Counted from the stretch's first letter, positions 1-11,026 are shown. The stretch is 64,000 nt of DNA from Lasiosphaeris hirsuta (GCA_030549175.1 JAUKUA010000005.1:4340001-4404000), one strand, 5' to 3'. Program-made: numbers and translations. Notes: a model not told the origin generated them from the sequence alone.

Positions 1-2
1 CG

Positions 3-656
3 GCCTCGGATGACACGACCATTAAGCTATGGGACCTAGACACCAAGCAAGTGATCCGGACCTTTGTGGGCCACGTCGGCCACGTACAGCAGGTCCTCCC
101 CTTGCCGCCGGAGTACGAGCCTGATGAGGAGTTGACACAGGGAGTCAACGGGTCTAGTGACAACACAGACACGGTGTCGGTCACGAGCGGGCGGGGTGGA
201 ACACCAGCTGTGTCCTTCGCACAGGGAGACCGTGCGTCGAGCACATCAACACCCCGCGACGAGGATATACGAATGCTCTACGGGTCATCATTTGCGGCGG
301 ACCCATCGCGTCCGTTACCACCACGCTACTTTTTAACGGGCGGCCTCGACAGCACGATCCGGCTTTGGGATAGCGCCACGGGCGTCTGCTTAAAGACCAT
401 GTTTGGCCATCTCGAAGGCGTGTGGTCACTTGCGGGCGACACAATTCGGGTCATCAGCGGGGCCAACGACGGCATGGTCAAGTGCTGGGAGCCGCGCAGC
501 GGGAAGTGCGACGCAACTTTTACAGGCCATCGGGGCCCCGTGACTTGCGTGGGCCTGAGCGACAGCCGCATGGCCAGCGGTAGTGAGGACGGCGAAGTGA
601 GGATTTATTCTTTCAAGGACGTCGGCAACGGCTCGGATAGCGGAACGCCGAAGTAA
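3..656 (+). CDS. scon-2: F-box/WD40 sulfur controller, C-terminal part (5' cut by window edge)
   Basis: Only the last about 217 codons are present; the reading frame is already open at base 3, so the gene begins outside the window. The fragment is a run of WD40 blades with the usual GH and WD pairs (IKLWDLDT, DSTIRLWDSATG, GMVKCWEPRSG). A Ser/Gly/Thr-rich linker separates the first visible blade from the rest. The wording of the repeats, notably FGHLEGVWSLAGDTIRVISG and GPVTCVGLSDSRMASGSEDG, matches what I remember of Neurospora SCON-2, Aspergillus SconB and yeast Met30. These are substrate receptors of an SCF ubiquitin ligase that switches off the sulfur regulator CYS-3/MetR/Met4 when sulfur is plentiful. 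The F-box itself lies upstream and is not seen. The stop is TAA. Orthology is an inference from the C-terminal repeats alone. Confidence 0.85.
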   Translation, partial: ASDDTTIKLWDLDTKQVIRTFVGHVGHVQQVLPLPPEYEPDEELTQGVNGSSDNTDTVSVTSGRGGTPAVSFAQGDRASSTSTPRDEDIRMLYGSSFAADPSRPLPPRYFLTGGLDSTIRLWDSATGVCLKTMFGHLEGVWSLAGDTIRVISGANDGMVKCWEPRSGKCDATFTGHRGPVTCVGLSDSRMASGSEDGEVRIYSFKDVGNGSDSGTPK

Positions 657-2512
657 GAGGACGTCTATGGCAGACGACAACCGGATTGGAGGTGCATTTT
701 GTGTGTTTTGGGTGCCTGGGATGAGAGAAAGGGAAATATTTGGTTTGGCCGCTCGGACCAGGGCAAAAAGGGCTTGTTTTACTTTGGGATTGTTTTGGGG
801 GGGGGGAAGGCGGGGGGGCGCATTGCTGTGAATGCACATCTGCATCTGGGACAACCTGGATCTCAAAAGTAATATAGAAAGGGCATGGGGACACGGGCTA
901 CGGAAATGGGAATAGGGACGGTATGCGGCATGGATGCGGGATGCGGGATGTGGGAAATGCCGGAATGGACAAGAGGCGATGGGAAATGGAATGGCGGGCA
1001 TTCATTAATCAGGAGAGAGATATACCCTTCACAGTGATTTAATTTAATGGATGCGTTTCTTGTCTGCCCCTCTGCCCCCTTCGCACGATACGATAGATAG
1101 CCTCGGCTTCGGGACCAACCCGGAAGCATCCGAGGGCGGTTGTCGAGACGGGTGTCGAGGCGGCTGGACGGTGAGCTCGGCAGGGGGGACTCGGGGGACT
1201 GGACTGACCCCACTATTGGCTCCCCCGCAAAATCACAAGCTCGGCTTGGGGTCGGTTATGGACCTTGTCCCGACCGGGTACGTCACTTGGGAAGAGATCA
1301 CAAGCCTTTCCGGCCGGCCAGCTCTCTGACAATGGCGATGGAGCAGTCACGGGGCCTCGTTCCGTCGGCTCTACGACACGGCCAATTGGTCTCCTGTTGG
1401 ATTGGATTCCAGGACTAGGCGCTGGCGAAGCTGTCAGATGCCAATTGTCGACTGCTAGGCCCTGACGACTGTGGGTTTTTTTTTTTTTTTTTTTTTTTTT
1501 TGGAGAGCTCCGTTGCGCCGATGGAGGGGCCCCGCGTGTTCTGGCCGGCATGTTTTTCTGAACGTCTTTGCCCCCCCCCCCCCCCCCCCCCTTTCTCCAC
1601 ACTTTTATGCCCGTCGCACCGTCGTATCCCGTCAAGAAGCTGAAGCACGCGGTCGGAATACCGCGCGGAATGCCAGCATAGTAGCAGTGCCAGCAGCGCC
1701 TCGCTCGGCCGCGGGTCAAATGGAAGCTGCCTCCCCCTCCCCCTCTCCCTCTCCCTTCTGACTCAATGCGGTCGGCTCGCGGTGGGGATCATCTCCCGTG
1801 GCCATGCAGTTTCCCGTTTCCACACGGTTCCCCAGGTCTCCTGGATCTGGATGCCGTGCGGGCATCTCCAGTCTATATATCTCGGGCTGGTGCCGTCATG
1901 AAGACGGAACACATCTTTACTCGCACTGGCACTTTCTCCCTTCCCGCCTCCTCCGCACGCCTTGATCCCCTACCCCAACCAACGGCAGCGCCCAAGACAC
2001 CACAGCATATACCGTCATTGTTTGTTCGACACATTGTTCGCTTGCAGCCTATTTAATTGTCTCCCCGTTCCAAGACAACAGCGAGTGGATCCGATCCGGA
2101 GCTACACTGCTTCCGCCCTCTTTGTCGAGTCTCTATAGTTTTTTCCCTTCTCGGCCTTTCGGCCTCCTTGACTCGTGTTAGTCCCGCTGCCAGCGTCCGC
2201 CCGCTTTGCCGCCGTTGCTGCCGTCCCCACAACCAAGAACCAAGGCTACTTACTGCCAGGCCCCCCTTTCCCCGAGCGACTCCGACCGAACAAAAAAGCC
2301 GCCTGTGTTTTCTTGTGTCGCAGTCGAGCCAATTGAGTCAAGTCAGGAGACAACCAGGAGACCACTGCGGCCAGAGATCGAACAAAAGCGACAACAAAAG
2401 AGGGAGACAAGACCTCGGGACAACAGACGGACACACGCGCACCGCTTCGTGGCGATTGGCATCGAAGCGCCTCCGAGAGAAGACTACCACACATACACAC
2501 ACAGCTCCAGCA
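657..2512. other. Intergenic region with homopolymer tracts and pyrimidine-rich carrier leader
   Basis: No convincing gene. It holds a run of 26 T at 1476-1501 and a run of 21 C at 1571-1591. A CT-rich stretch near 1730-1760 and more pyrimidine-rich DNA up to 2500 probably form the promoter and 5' leader of the mitochondrial carrier gene. The ORFs here are low-complexity translations of these tracts. Confidence 0.6.
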
Positions 2513-3671
2513 ATGTCGACAAACGTCAACGGCGGTGGGAGGAAACCGCCATCCGCGGCGACTAACCTGATCGGTGAGCTTTGCCTTGGAAACACACCAT
2601 CTGCCGGCACAATGCTAAACAATGCCCACGGGGCGATACAGCTGGCGGAGGAGCAGGCATGATGGAGGCATTGGCGTGCCACCCTCTCGGTACGTGACCC
2701 CCTATTCCGCCCATTGTATCTATTTGCTAAGACTAGTCTCGCCTCAGACACCATCAAGGTGCGCATGCAGCTGTCCCGGCGCGGCCGGCAGCCCGGCATG
2801 CCAAAACGCGGTTTCCTGCGCACCGGCATCGAGATTGTGCGCAAGGAGACGCCGCTGGGCCTGTACAAGGGCCTGGGGGCCGTCATGACGGGCATAGTGC
2901 CCAAGATGGCCATCCGCTTCACCTCGTTCGAGTGGTACAAGCAGCTGCTCGCCGACAAGAAGACGGGCATGATCTCGGGCAAGGGCACCTTCCTGGCTGG
3001 CCTGCTGGCCGGCATCACCGAGGCCGTCGCCGTCGTCACCCCGATGGAGGTCATCAAGATCCGCCTGCAGGCCCAGTACCACAGCATGGCGGACCCGCTC
3101 GACATCCCGAAGTACCGCAACGCCGCCCACGCCCTGTACACGGTCGTCAAGGAGGAGGGCGTCGGCGCCCTGTACCGCGGCGTCTCGCTGACCGCCCTGC
3201 GTCAGGGCAGCAACCAGGCCGTCAACTTCACTGCCTACACCTACTTTAAGGAGTGGCTGCGCAAGTGGCAGCCCGAGCTCGAGGGCGCCAACCTGCCCTC
3301 GTGGCAGACGACCCTCATCGGTCTCGTCAGCGGTGCCATGGGTCCGTTGAGCAACGCTCCTATCGACACCATCAAGACGCGCCTGCAAAAGACGCCCGCT
3401 GAGCCCGGCACCACGGCCATGCAGAGGATAAGTAGGATCGCAAAGGACATGATCAGGTTTGTTTCCTCTGCTTTTTGTGACTGGTAGGGTTGGTGCTGAC
3501 AGAAGCGAACGCAGACAAGAAGGCATCCACGCCTTCTACAAGGGTATCACGCCCCGCATCATGCGTGTCGCGCCCGGCCAGGCCGTGACGTTCACCGTCT
3601 ACGAGATCCTTAAGGAGAAGCTCGAGAGGAGCGGACCGGCTGCCCTGACGGGGGAGAGGTACGAAGAGTGA
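2513..3671 (+). CDS. Mitochondrial succinate/fumarate carrier (four exons)
   Basis: Predicted exons 2513-2573, 2642-2689, 2748-3456 and 3515-3671 give 324 residues, the usual size of a mitochondrial carrier. All three carrier signatures are intact: PLDTIKVRMQ (about residue 34), PMEVIKIRLQ and PIDTIKTRLQ, one for each tandem two-helix repeat. The first signature is assembled only after removing introns 1 and 2, which supports those splice sites; the D codon spans intron 2. The sequence around the signatures (ACHPLDTIK, GKGTFLAG, SNAPIDTIK) resembles yeast Acr1/Sfc1 and Aspergillus AcuL. These exchange cytosolic succinate for matrix fumarate across the inner mitochondrial membrane and are needed for growth on acetate or ethanol. 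The ATG at 2513 is chosen because the open frame upstream is low-complexity leader. Intron 3 is 58 nt. Confidence 0.9.
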
Positions 3672-5541
3672 AGAGGAGGCGAGATGAGACGAACGACCGA
3701 CCCAGCACAACACACGAAACCCCCCTTCCCCGCGTGTCGTATTATATATATATACATACCATGGCCCCGCTTTTCCATGGGCTTGATGCATCGTTGGAAT
3801 AATGTCTTTCTTTTTCATGTGTCATACGCGAGGAATCTTGGATTACCTCATCGATATATATATATAACAGCATACTGATCGGATTCCCTTTTGCGTCTCC
3901 CATTTTACAGCAGTCGCGACAAGCAGTTCGAGACTATGGAGGCTAGAGTCTAAGAAGGAAGCGGCGGTGGAAGGCGAGAGAGACAGGGGTAGAGGCTTGG
4001 ATATAGAGAAAAGAAGCTAGAGATAATTGGGAGGGGAAGGGGAGGGGGGGGGGGGGGGGGGGAGGGCAGCTTTGTTTATTGTACCTTGGCTTTTACTGCT
4101 TCTCATGCGCTCATCATATTGCATAGCATTAGACAGTCAGCACCTGATCTTGCTTCGCGGCATAGCTTAGCATCGGGTGGCGCATTACTACGGGTTTCGT
4201 TGTGTACATAGGGGAAGAGGTGCTATTTAAGAGACTCGTAACCGAACTGAGGGACAGGGGTTGATCATTGTGGTGCTATGGCAGATATGCATCTCGAGTG
4301 TATGTACATGGAGTTGTTTGTGGATGCTGGGGAACGGAAAACAATCTGGGGCAGCCAAAAGGGTAAGGGGCAAAAACATACAACACCAGGTATTCCCTGG
4401 TCGTCAGCGACCCAACTACTAGTCCGGCCCTCACTGGCTTATCTATGGGAGAGCGGACGGGATCCCGAGTTTTCCCACAAGTCCTTCTTTTATGTACAAA
4501 GTATGCAGAATGCGGAAGCTCGGAAAACAGAACGCCGTTTTTAGCTAGTGCGGACCCGCCATTCTCAACAAGCTTAAGTACCCTACACCCCTCCAATAGC
4601 TTCCCCACGCATCCCGCTTCATCGGCTACTATGCCTACTTCTGTAGAGTCGACGCAAGATAACGACCCCCCAACCGTGCGATTTACCAATGTGCAAGATC
4701 TCTCTTCGACGTAATTAATTACACTACTGGGGATTTCCTTACCGTCACAAGTATGGCATAACCCCCCTCTTATTTCTATATAGTATGCTAATTATTTAGA
4801 CGTTACTCCTAGTCATCAAACCACAAAGTTAAGATTATCATCCTGGCGAAATTCGACCACCGGCAACACCATATTTTGATAGAGAAATGGGAGGAAGAAA
4901 TCGGCATATTTGACCCCACCTAGAGCCCCACTTAGTAAAAACACGACCATGAGTTTTCCAGTAGGTATGGCCGTATGTGGCAGAGAGGTTAGGAGTTTTG
5001 CATTATATCGTCCAACCAGAGTTGGGCTTATCATCTTGGTTCTCCTGAACGTCGACAATTGGAATTGAGGTCCGAGGAGGACAAAATACCAGATGCATTG
5101 AACAACTCCGCCCCCCCGGGACAGGTAACTACGCAAAATACAGGACCCTACCAGATTCACCCCAGCAAACCTCATCGCTCACAGCCAAGTTCACAACAGA
5201 AGGCGGCCGTGTAGGAGCCGTATGAATTGGGGTGCCTCGGTACTCAGCTGCTTTATTGTAACATCCCCAAGTCGTGCTGGAGCGGGAGGCGCAAGAAATG
5301 GTCACGGAACAGAGAGAAGTGTAGATCAGTTTCGCTGTCAGCACTCTGTTCAATCTGAGCGAGTGGGTTGACCTTACTAGAATGAAATGCTATAATGGAC
5401 ATGTAATGACTGTTAAACCCCCCGTACGGAAACCACACGACCTAAAATGACATCTCCCTAATACATGCTCTAGGGGCATCTGGACACGGATAAATGTCAA
5501 CGTCCTTCGGTAGACGGATGCCATTTGGCGGGTACACCAAC
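3672..5541. other. Intergenic region with G-tract and a gene-end relic
   Basis: No gene recognised. A run of about 19 G lies at 4044-4062. AT content rises after 4700. Positions 5115-5190 carry about 70 bases that resemble the DNA at and beyond the 3' end of the Arg/Ser-rich ORF near 7.8 kb (see findings). The rest shows no coding signal that I trust. Confidence 0.5.
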
Positions 5542-6907
5542 TTATTTTCCCCAGAATTCATCCACGAAGTCTCGGATATCATCCCACAACACGTCAGGCA
5601 ACTCAAGAGCAGGAAAATGACCTCCCTAATCAAGGGGAACCCCCCCCCCCCCAAGGTTAGCGTAGCCTTTCAGTTGGGTGATCGAGAAGTCCAAGACGTA
5701 CCTTGTCATGCTTGCGGTACCAGTTGACCTTGCCCATATGGTCAATCCACACCTTGGGCGGATTGAACAGCTCCTTCTTGAACCAGGAATATCCCACTGG
5801 CACGTCAACTGTCTTCCAGCCATCCATGCTCGCTCCAGGGTTGTCGACGACCAGTTGGTGGTGATATATCGACGTCGGGTAGCAGCCCGAAAACCAGTAC
5901 AACGCCACATTAGTCAGGATCAGGTCTTTCTCTGGCGTCTCATCAGTCCACGCAATCATCTTCTCGCCGAGCCAAGCCAGCAACGCTACCGGATTGCTCC
6001 CAATCAAAAAGCCGGCTGTCGAAGGACGCCAGCCATCGAGCTTGAGGAACGCCGTTCCCCTCTTCATGAATTCCCCGGTGCCCATCATCGACGCTACCTC
6101 GTCAGGCGTGTATTTCCCCCCTCTCATGTCTGCCTCCACATCGGTTCCGGGCGGGGGCGCTATGTTCAAGAGGTTCACGTGGACGAGCTTGCAAGCCGGG
6201 TCGATGCTGGCGATGGCCGGCGCTGTCATCGCGCCTAGGTCGCCGCCTTGGACGACGTAGCCAGAGCTGGCGAAGCCCAGGGCGCCCATCATCTTGGCCA
6301 TCAGGCGTGCGTTGTCGACGTACGTGAAATCCCGATCAACCGGCGGCGGATCCGAGAATCCGAAGCCGATGAAGTGGGGTACGATGATATGATAGGGCAG
6401 GGACGCCGGTCCCGAGGAGGCGTATTGGGAGCGTAATTTGAGGAGTAGTGGCAAGAACTCGAGGATGGAACCGGGCCAGCCGTGGAGGAGCAGGATCGGG
6501 ACTGCGGACGGGTTCGTGGAGAACAGAGAAAGGAAGTGGATGTTGTAGGGTATGGAGTCGTCATCGGAAACGGTGATCTTGTACTGAGGAAACGAGTTGA
6601 TGGTAGATTCCCACTTTCTCCTAGACAGATTCAAGTCAGCAACAAGTTGGGAAAGGAGGTCTGCTCGTTCTTATTACCAGTCGTATTCATCCTGCCAGTA
6701 CTTGGTCAATCCAACGAGTGCTTCACGTGAGATGCCAAAGAAGCCATCTTTGCGCGAGTTCTCCCGATTGGGAGGCGCGATGGGGGAAAGGTCTAGGAGC
6801 ACTTTCAGCCTTTCGATCTCCGCATCTGGAACAGAGATGGTGAAGGGTGTGAGATTCGCCAAAGAGGCGACAGGGTGGGGTGGTGTGCTAAAGGGAATCA
6901 CTGCCAT
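5542..6907 (-). CDS. Epoxide hydrolase, alpha/beta-hydrolase fold
   Basis: Three exons in transcript order, 6907-6678, 6620-5702 and 5625-5542, encode 410 residues. The N-terminal part (FTISVPDAEIERLK, about residues 25-40) fits the epoxide hydrolase N-terminal domain. The core then has the oxyanion-hole motif HGWPGS (123-128), the nucleophile elbow QGGDLG with Asp204, and after the last intron GGHF with the likely catalytic His386. Joining at the phase-0 intron 5626-5701 recreates KHDKGGHF, typical of juvenile-hormone-type epoxide hydrolases; intron 1 splits the Trp77 codon. Such enzymes add water to epoxides and serve in detoxification or secondary metabolism. The second glycine motif has Leu where GGDWG is more usual. 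Start ATG 6907 is preferred over an in-frame ATG at 6982 because it lies close to the domain. No obvious cluster partner adjoins it. Confidence 0.85.
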
Positions 6908-7049
6908 TGTCAAAGGTTGTGCTTTGCAGTGGGACTTGGGATACAGGGCACTTCTAGCACGTTCGATATATTCGCCACACATCGTCTTTTTTAAGTAGAG
7001 AAGTCATGGATGTAGCAGCTCCCTGAGACCGCTCAACGGGGTCGAGAAT

Positions 7050-7089
7050 GACCCCGAGCTTGCATTCTAGCATCTTCTAGAAAGATGAT
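7050..7089 (+). repeat. Imperfect 40-bp direct repeat, copy 1
   Basis: It shares an identical 19-base core (TTCTAGCATCTTCTAGAAA) with 7284-7323, plus a similar left flank (cccgag) and a looser right flank. The core is partly palindromic (TTCTAG...CTAGAA). Confidence 0.7.
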
Positions 7090-7283
7090 CCATCACGGTA
7101 CAGAAAAGCAAGGAGACGAACTGTGGGTGTAATGAACTGTATTGTGTGCCAGAGCCAGCGTGGTAATAGAAGGCTGGTGTCGTATTGTATTGAAAGGTGG
7201 TGTAAGAATGATGATTTCGGACAGTCCCTACTAGGCCACAAATGCCCTGAAATACCGAACAGACATCTTTGGTGGTTATTCTC

Positions 7284-7323
7284 GGTCCCGAGCCTACGTT
7301 CTAGCATCTTCTAGAAACATCAT
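7284..7323 (+). repeat. Imperfect 40-bp direct repeat, copy 2
   Basis: Partner of 7050-7089. The 194 bases between the copies contain no convincing gene, so the pair could be the ends of a small non-autonomous element or a local duplication. I cannot tell which. Confidence 0.7.
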
Positions 7324-7826
7324 GCCCCTCCAAGTGTGCGGCTGTTGCGTTTGCCAAGCCGTCCGAGCTTCTCTCAGCGTGACCTTGTCAGCAGCTCCCA
7401 AGAGAGACAGTGGCTTCAAGACCGGAAACATGGCCTTCTAATTAGCCTTACAAGCCTATGAGGCCCCGTCAGCTCCATAACGCCTGTGTTTCGTAAAGCC
7501 TTACTCTCAAGCACCGCCAAAACAGTGATTTACACGAGAACAGGGGAGGGGGGATAAGGGGAAGGATTTGTCTTGGTGAGCGTAACAACCGCACACTCAA
7601 GAGGGAGTTACAAGCTGTTAAAAGTAGAAGTGGGGTTCTTAAAGTGGACAGCGACGTTATTGGTTGAACACAACCTGAAGCCCAAAGAAATCCATTCGTC
7701 AAAACGCCAGATGCGCCGAGCAACTCCCAACCCCCTCCCCTCCCCCTCCTCCCCCGCTGTAAGCACCACAAAGAACAGGCAACAGAGCAAAAATACAGGA
7801 CCCAGCCAGATTCAACCCAGCCAATC

Positions 7827-8300
7827 TCACCGCTCCGGCAACTCATGCAAATACCTCACGTCCACATCATCAGGATTGAAGGAGTAATATGCTACCAGAG
7901 GTGGATGACGGGTGCCGAAACAGCAGGGGCAGTTCATCCCGACCTGCGGCTTGTCCTTTTTCTTTCTCCAGGGAACGACCCCGGTGAGACCCGGGGTCCG
8001 ACTCCGGGTCCGACTCCGGGTTCGACTCAGAGTGCGGCTTCGACTCGGAGTGCGGCTTCGACTCCAACTTCTGCTCCTGCTCCTGAAGCTTCGGTCCTTG
8101 CCCTGATTGCTTCTGGAGCCTTTGGTGGGGCTTCGGGTCCGGCCGCGATCATCTTTCGTGGTGGCTGAGAGAGAGTCGGAGTTTTGAGAGGTGATGTAGC
8201 GACTACTGTCTTTTGTCGATTTACTTTTGGGCCCAGCCTCGGTGAAATTGGAGGGATTTTCTGAATGGGTTTTCCGTTTGGATTGGTGTTTGGAAACCAT
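7827..8300 (-). CDS. Arg/Ser-rich hypothetical protein with CPCC motif
   Basis: A single open frame of 157 codons starting MVSKHQSKRK. Residues about 70-105 are a dense RS/RT-type repeat (SRSRSWSRSRTPSRSR) encoded by imperfect tandem 11-12 base units near 7980-8070. After it comes a distinct tail with CPCC, then VAYYSFNPDDVDVRY and the end HELPER. RS-like tracts occur in splicing factors, but there is no RRM domain, so no function is assigned. The folded-looking tail after the repeat argues for a real gene rather than a repeat artefact. The opposite strand is also open through the repeat but ends in less protein-like sequence. A degenerate echo of the end of this ORF occurs at 5115-5190. Confidence 0.4.
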   Translation of the reverse strand: MVSKHQSKRKTHSENPSNFTEAGPKSKSTKDSSRYITSQNSDSLSATTKDDRGRTRSPTKGSRSNQGKDRSFRSRSRSWSRSRTPSRSRTLSRTRSRTRSRTPGLTGVVPWRKKKDKPQVGMNCPCCFGTRHPPLVAYYSFNPDDVDVRYLHELPER

Positions 8301-9053
8301 TGCGTCGTCTTTGGTGATGTTGTCAAAGTTCTTGAATGAACCGCCAGTTAGTTATTCCCCCACATCTTACTAATGATATTTGAAGTGAGACTTTGACCTA
8401 GCAGGTTTGATCGAGCGCATGATGATTGTTATACTAAATATGTAGAGTCACACAATTCTCGCTCCGCATCGAACAGTCGAGGCAACCAACATGTTATACC
8501 TTTTAGCCAGACAACCAGACAGCTACAAGCATGCAGCCAGAACAGTCATTCAGAAGGATGAAGGTTGCCGGCCAGCGAAGCCGACCACTTATCAGCCGCA
8601 CCAGCAGCCATCTTGGCGCAAACAACCTGACCTCGCCATGCAGTCACAGTCCATGTGCATTTTGCCATCTCTATGCGTGACCTGCACACCACGCCCGCTT
8701 TGGTTGCAATATTCGTAGCCGACTTCTAGAAGGTATGACAAGCCGTCTGCATCACCCCACGACCATAGAACCGGTGCCAATCATGCGGCTTCTGCTTGCA
8801 TGCAAAACTGCATTTTGCTGCATTCCATCATGGGACTGGGCTTGGAGAACGTGAATTGATGGCGTCCAATTATTCGTCGACGTGGGCAAACATGCTGCTT
8901 TATTGCACAGCCCGGGTTCCTGGTTCATCACGTCGGCACCTGGCTGTGCTTGAATTGGCAAGGCCTTTTCGCAGCCACGATTGCCGCCTGGAAGGGGACG
9001 TCCGACTTCCGACTTTTCATCTCTTTCAAACACAAATCCTACCCTTTATCAAA
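8301..9053. other. Intergenic, no gene seen
   Basis: Short ORFs only, none with recognisable motifs. The last about 60 bases before 9054 look like a normal promoter/leader for the HET pseudogene. Confidence 0.5.
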
Positions 9054-9860
9054 ATGCGACTTCTCAACGCCCTCACCCAAGAATTTTGAAGAGTTCTTTG
9101 AACCCGCCATACCAAGCTACGCCATCCTGTCACACACATGGGAAGTATACTAGGAAGTCACCTTTCAAAGAGTTTAAAGATGCATCGTGCCAAGCAAAGT
9201 CCGGGTACACAGAGATCCTCAAGACGTGCTGATTGGGCCCTTCGAGATGGATACTCCTATGTCTGGGTGGATACGTGCTGCATCGACAAGAGCAGCAGTG
9301 CCGACCTGTCCGGAGCCATCCATCTGCTACGCCCTAACTGGCAGATGTGAAGCCCACCGGGAGCCGCTCGTCGTTTTCCAACAACATCGAAGCAATGCTC
9401 TCATCGGTGAGCATCGCGCAAAAGATGGTGGGGCCAAGTCAGCCGTGACCATCTTGAGGGATTCCGGAACCGAGATGGTGAAACTAAGCAAAGGAGAAAA
9501 TATGTACCATACGGACGTTGCCTCTTGGGTTCGAAGCTGTGGTGCAGCCCTCGGAGGAAATAATTCCTGCTGGTAGAAAGGGGGCATCGCCGTGGGAGTG
9601 CGGCGAGGAAAGGAATGTGCAGATATCCCTCCTCTTGTCCGAGAAAGGGTTGAACGTGCCCATGACTTTTGGGGCTCGGAGACTCAACTCGTCGAGCTTA
9701 TTTTCACTAATTTTTTTTTTGGACGAACTGCCGTTTCCACGGGACTACCTCGACATTTGTCAAGCTGGGAAATGGCGCACTATACGCCAAAATCGATTGG
9801 ACAGCGGTTGTTGGGGGAAGCCAGTGCCCCAAGTCGTTGTTGATATAGAGCGCTCGACAA
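9054..9860 (+). pseudogene. HET-domain (heterokaryon incompatibility) pseudogene 1
   Basis: Fragments in different frames line up with a HET domain: MRLLNALTQEF at the start, then EEFFEP with SYAILSHTW, then DGYSYVWVDTCCIDKSSSADLSGAI, then a piece with FSNNIEAMLSSVSIAQKM. HET genes of this type begin with MRLLN and carry SHTW and the W(V/I)DTCCIDK motif. Damage seen directly: an extra T at about 9090 brings a stop right after QEF, a TAG falls after SHTWEVY, at least two more frame changes follow before 9350, and the segment that should lead to YGEG is missing. Residues resembling a C-terminal extension (SEKGLNVPM) follow near 9640. Intact HET proteins trigger cell death on fusion of unlike strains; this copy cannot make the protein. 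The right limit is approximate. Confidence 0.75.
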
Positions 9861-10463
9861 ATTTCATGACCATTCTGTACCTGCGAATAGTTATACGATG
9901 TTTTATGCGAGTTATTCGTGGTCCAATTTCTTCGAGCTCGTGTCTCATCCCAAGAGTTCTAGAACGCACTCGTTCACTCTACAGACCAAGTCACAAATTT
10001 TGTGTATCTCTCAGTTGGCACAAGACTATCCCTCGCTTTAGAGCCTCTCTTGGGAGAATACGCCCCCAGTGCCTGGATATGGCTCAGATGGGTGGTTAGT
10101 TCCGGTAGCATCCGTAGCCCCGCTCTCGCTGAAAGATTTCTTTTATCCTTTTTGGGTCCTCGGCCTTTTGTTCCTTTTGGCAGGATTGCTCCATTTTTAG
10201 ACTCAGGTACAGTCCAACTCTGGTTTATTCAAATCTCTAGGTAGCCCGGAACACTCCTACCAAGAAGGATATTGAAGCCTAGAGAAGACCTTTACCAAGC
10301 ATAGTCATCTAGTATTTTAAAAGGTCTTTCCCATTTCCAAGGTACCTGGTTGCATATGAAATCGTGCGCTAACAAACATACAAACCAGGGTCGGGCTGTA
10401 CATCGGTTCCTAGCTACCTAGGTAGCTTACAAAATCAAAAAACCCCCGAATCAAGCCACGGCC
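9861..10463. other. Intergenic, possible HET pseudogene tail
   Basis: Open but featureless frames continue to about 10240 and may be decayed 3' parts of the HET gene. No other signal is seen. Confidence 0.4.
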
Positions 10464-11026
10464 TCACCTCCCCTTCACATAATCCCGAAGCTGCCTCCCC
10501 ACATCGCGAAGCCGGACCGGAGCCCGTCTGCGGCCGCAGGCGCTGCACCACCCGTTCCGGTCCAGGCCACCGCGGTGGGCGCACTGGCACTCGGCCGCCC
10601 TGGTACTGTCGTACGGACTCGCAGACGTGACGTCCAGCTCCCCTTGGGGCATCACGTAGAGGGCGGTCCTGCGGCCCTGCTGGTGGAGTTCGATCTCCGA
10701 GATAGACAGTCTGCCGCCAGGGGCGACAAACACCACCGCATCCCGCCCCGCCAAGTCCTGCCTGATGGCATGTGCGAAGGCTATCAGAGTCGATTCTTGA
10801 TGGGAGGACTGTGGTTGGTTGTATTGGAAGTTTGGTGGTGCGTAGGCGGCCAGCCGGTTGTCCATTCGGGGTACATCGTGAACGGCCATTCTGAGTGACG
10901 AGTTCTATTAGATAGGGAAAAGGGGGGATGGCATGCTGGCTGGAGCGCGGTAGCAACTCACGATATATCTTGAAGATAGGGGCCTGGTTGGGGCATGCCA
11001 ATTTGTGCAGTCTCGTACGGGCTCAT
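10464..11026 (-). CDS. Hypothetical protein with CxC...CxxC motif (two exons)
   Basis: Exons 11026-10962 and 10890-10464 join over a 71-nt intron (GTGAGT...CTCAG) to give 163 residues; the Ser codon spanning the junction reads in frame. I do not recognise the family. The N-terminal 60 residues are Pro/Gln-rich. The middle (LIAFAHAIRQDLAGRDAVV) looks like a folded alpha/beta segment. The C-terminal region has CQCAH and CSACGRRR, which could bind one zinc, followed by a basic tail (VGRQLRDYVKGR). An AG microsatellite lies just upstream of the start and could be in the promoter. Start ATG 11026 is the one that keeps the exon 1 frame open to a good donor. Confidence 0.5.

Larger units (their letters stand above)
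6908..7826. other. Intergenic accessory DNA with 40-bp direct repeats
   Basis: No gene recognised. Two imperfect direct repeats of about 40 bp lie 234 bp apart (7050-7089 and 7284-7323). Near 7780-7826 is the second copy of the gene-end sequence also seen at 5115-5190. Confidence 0.55.

Noticed and set aside
1213..1719. 168-codon minus-strand ORF with poly-Lys and poly-Gly
   Set aside because: It is simply the translation of the T and C homopolymer runs and has no motif.
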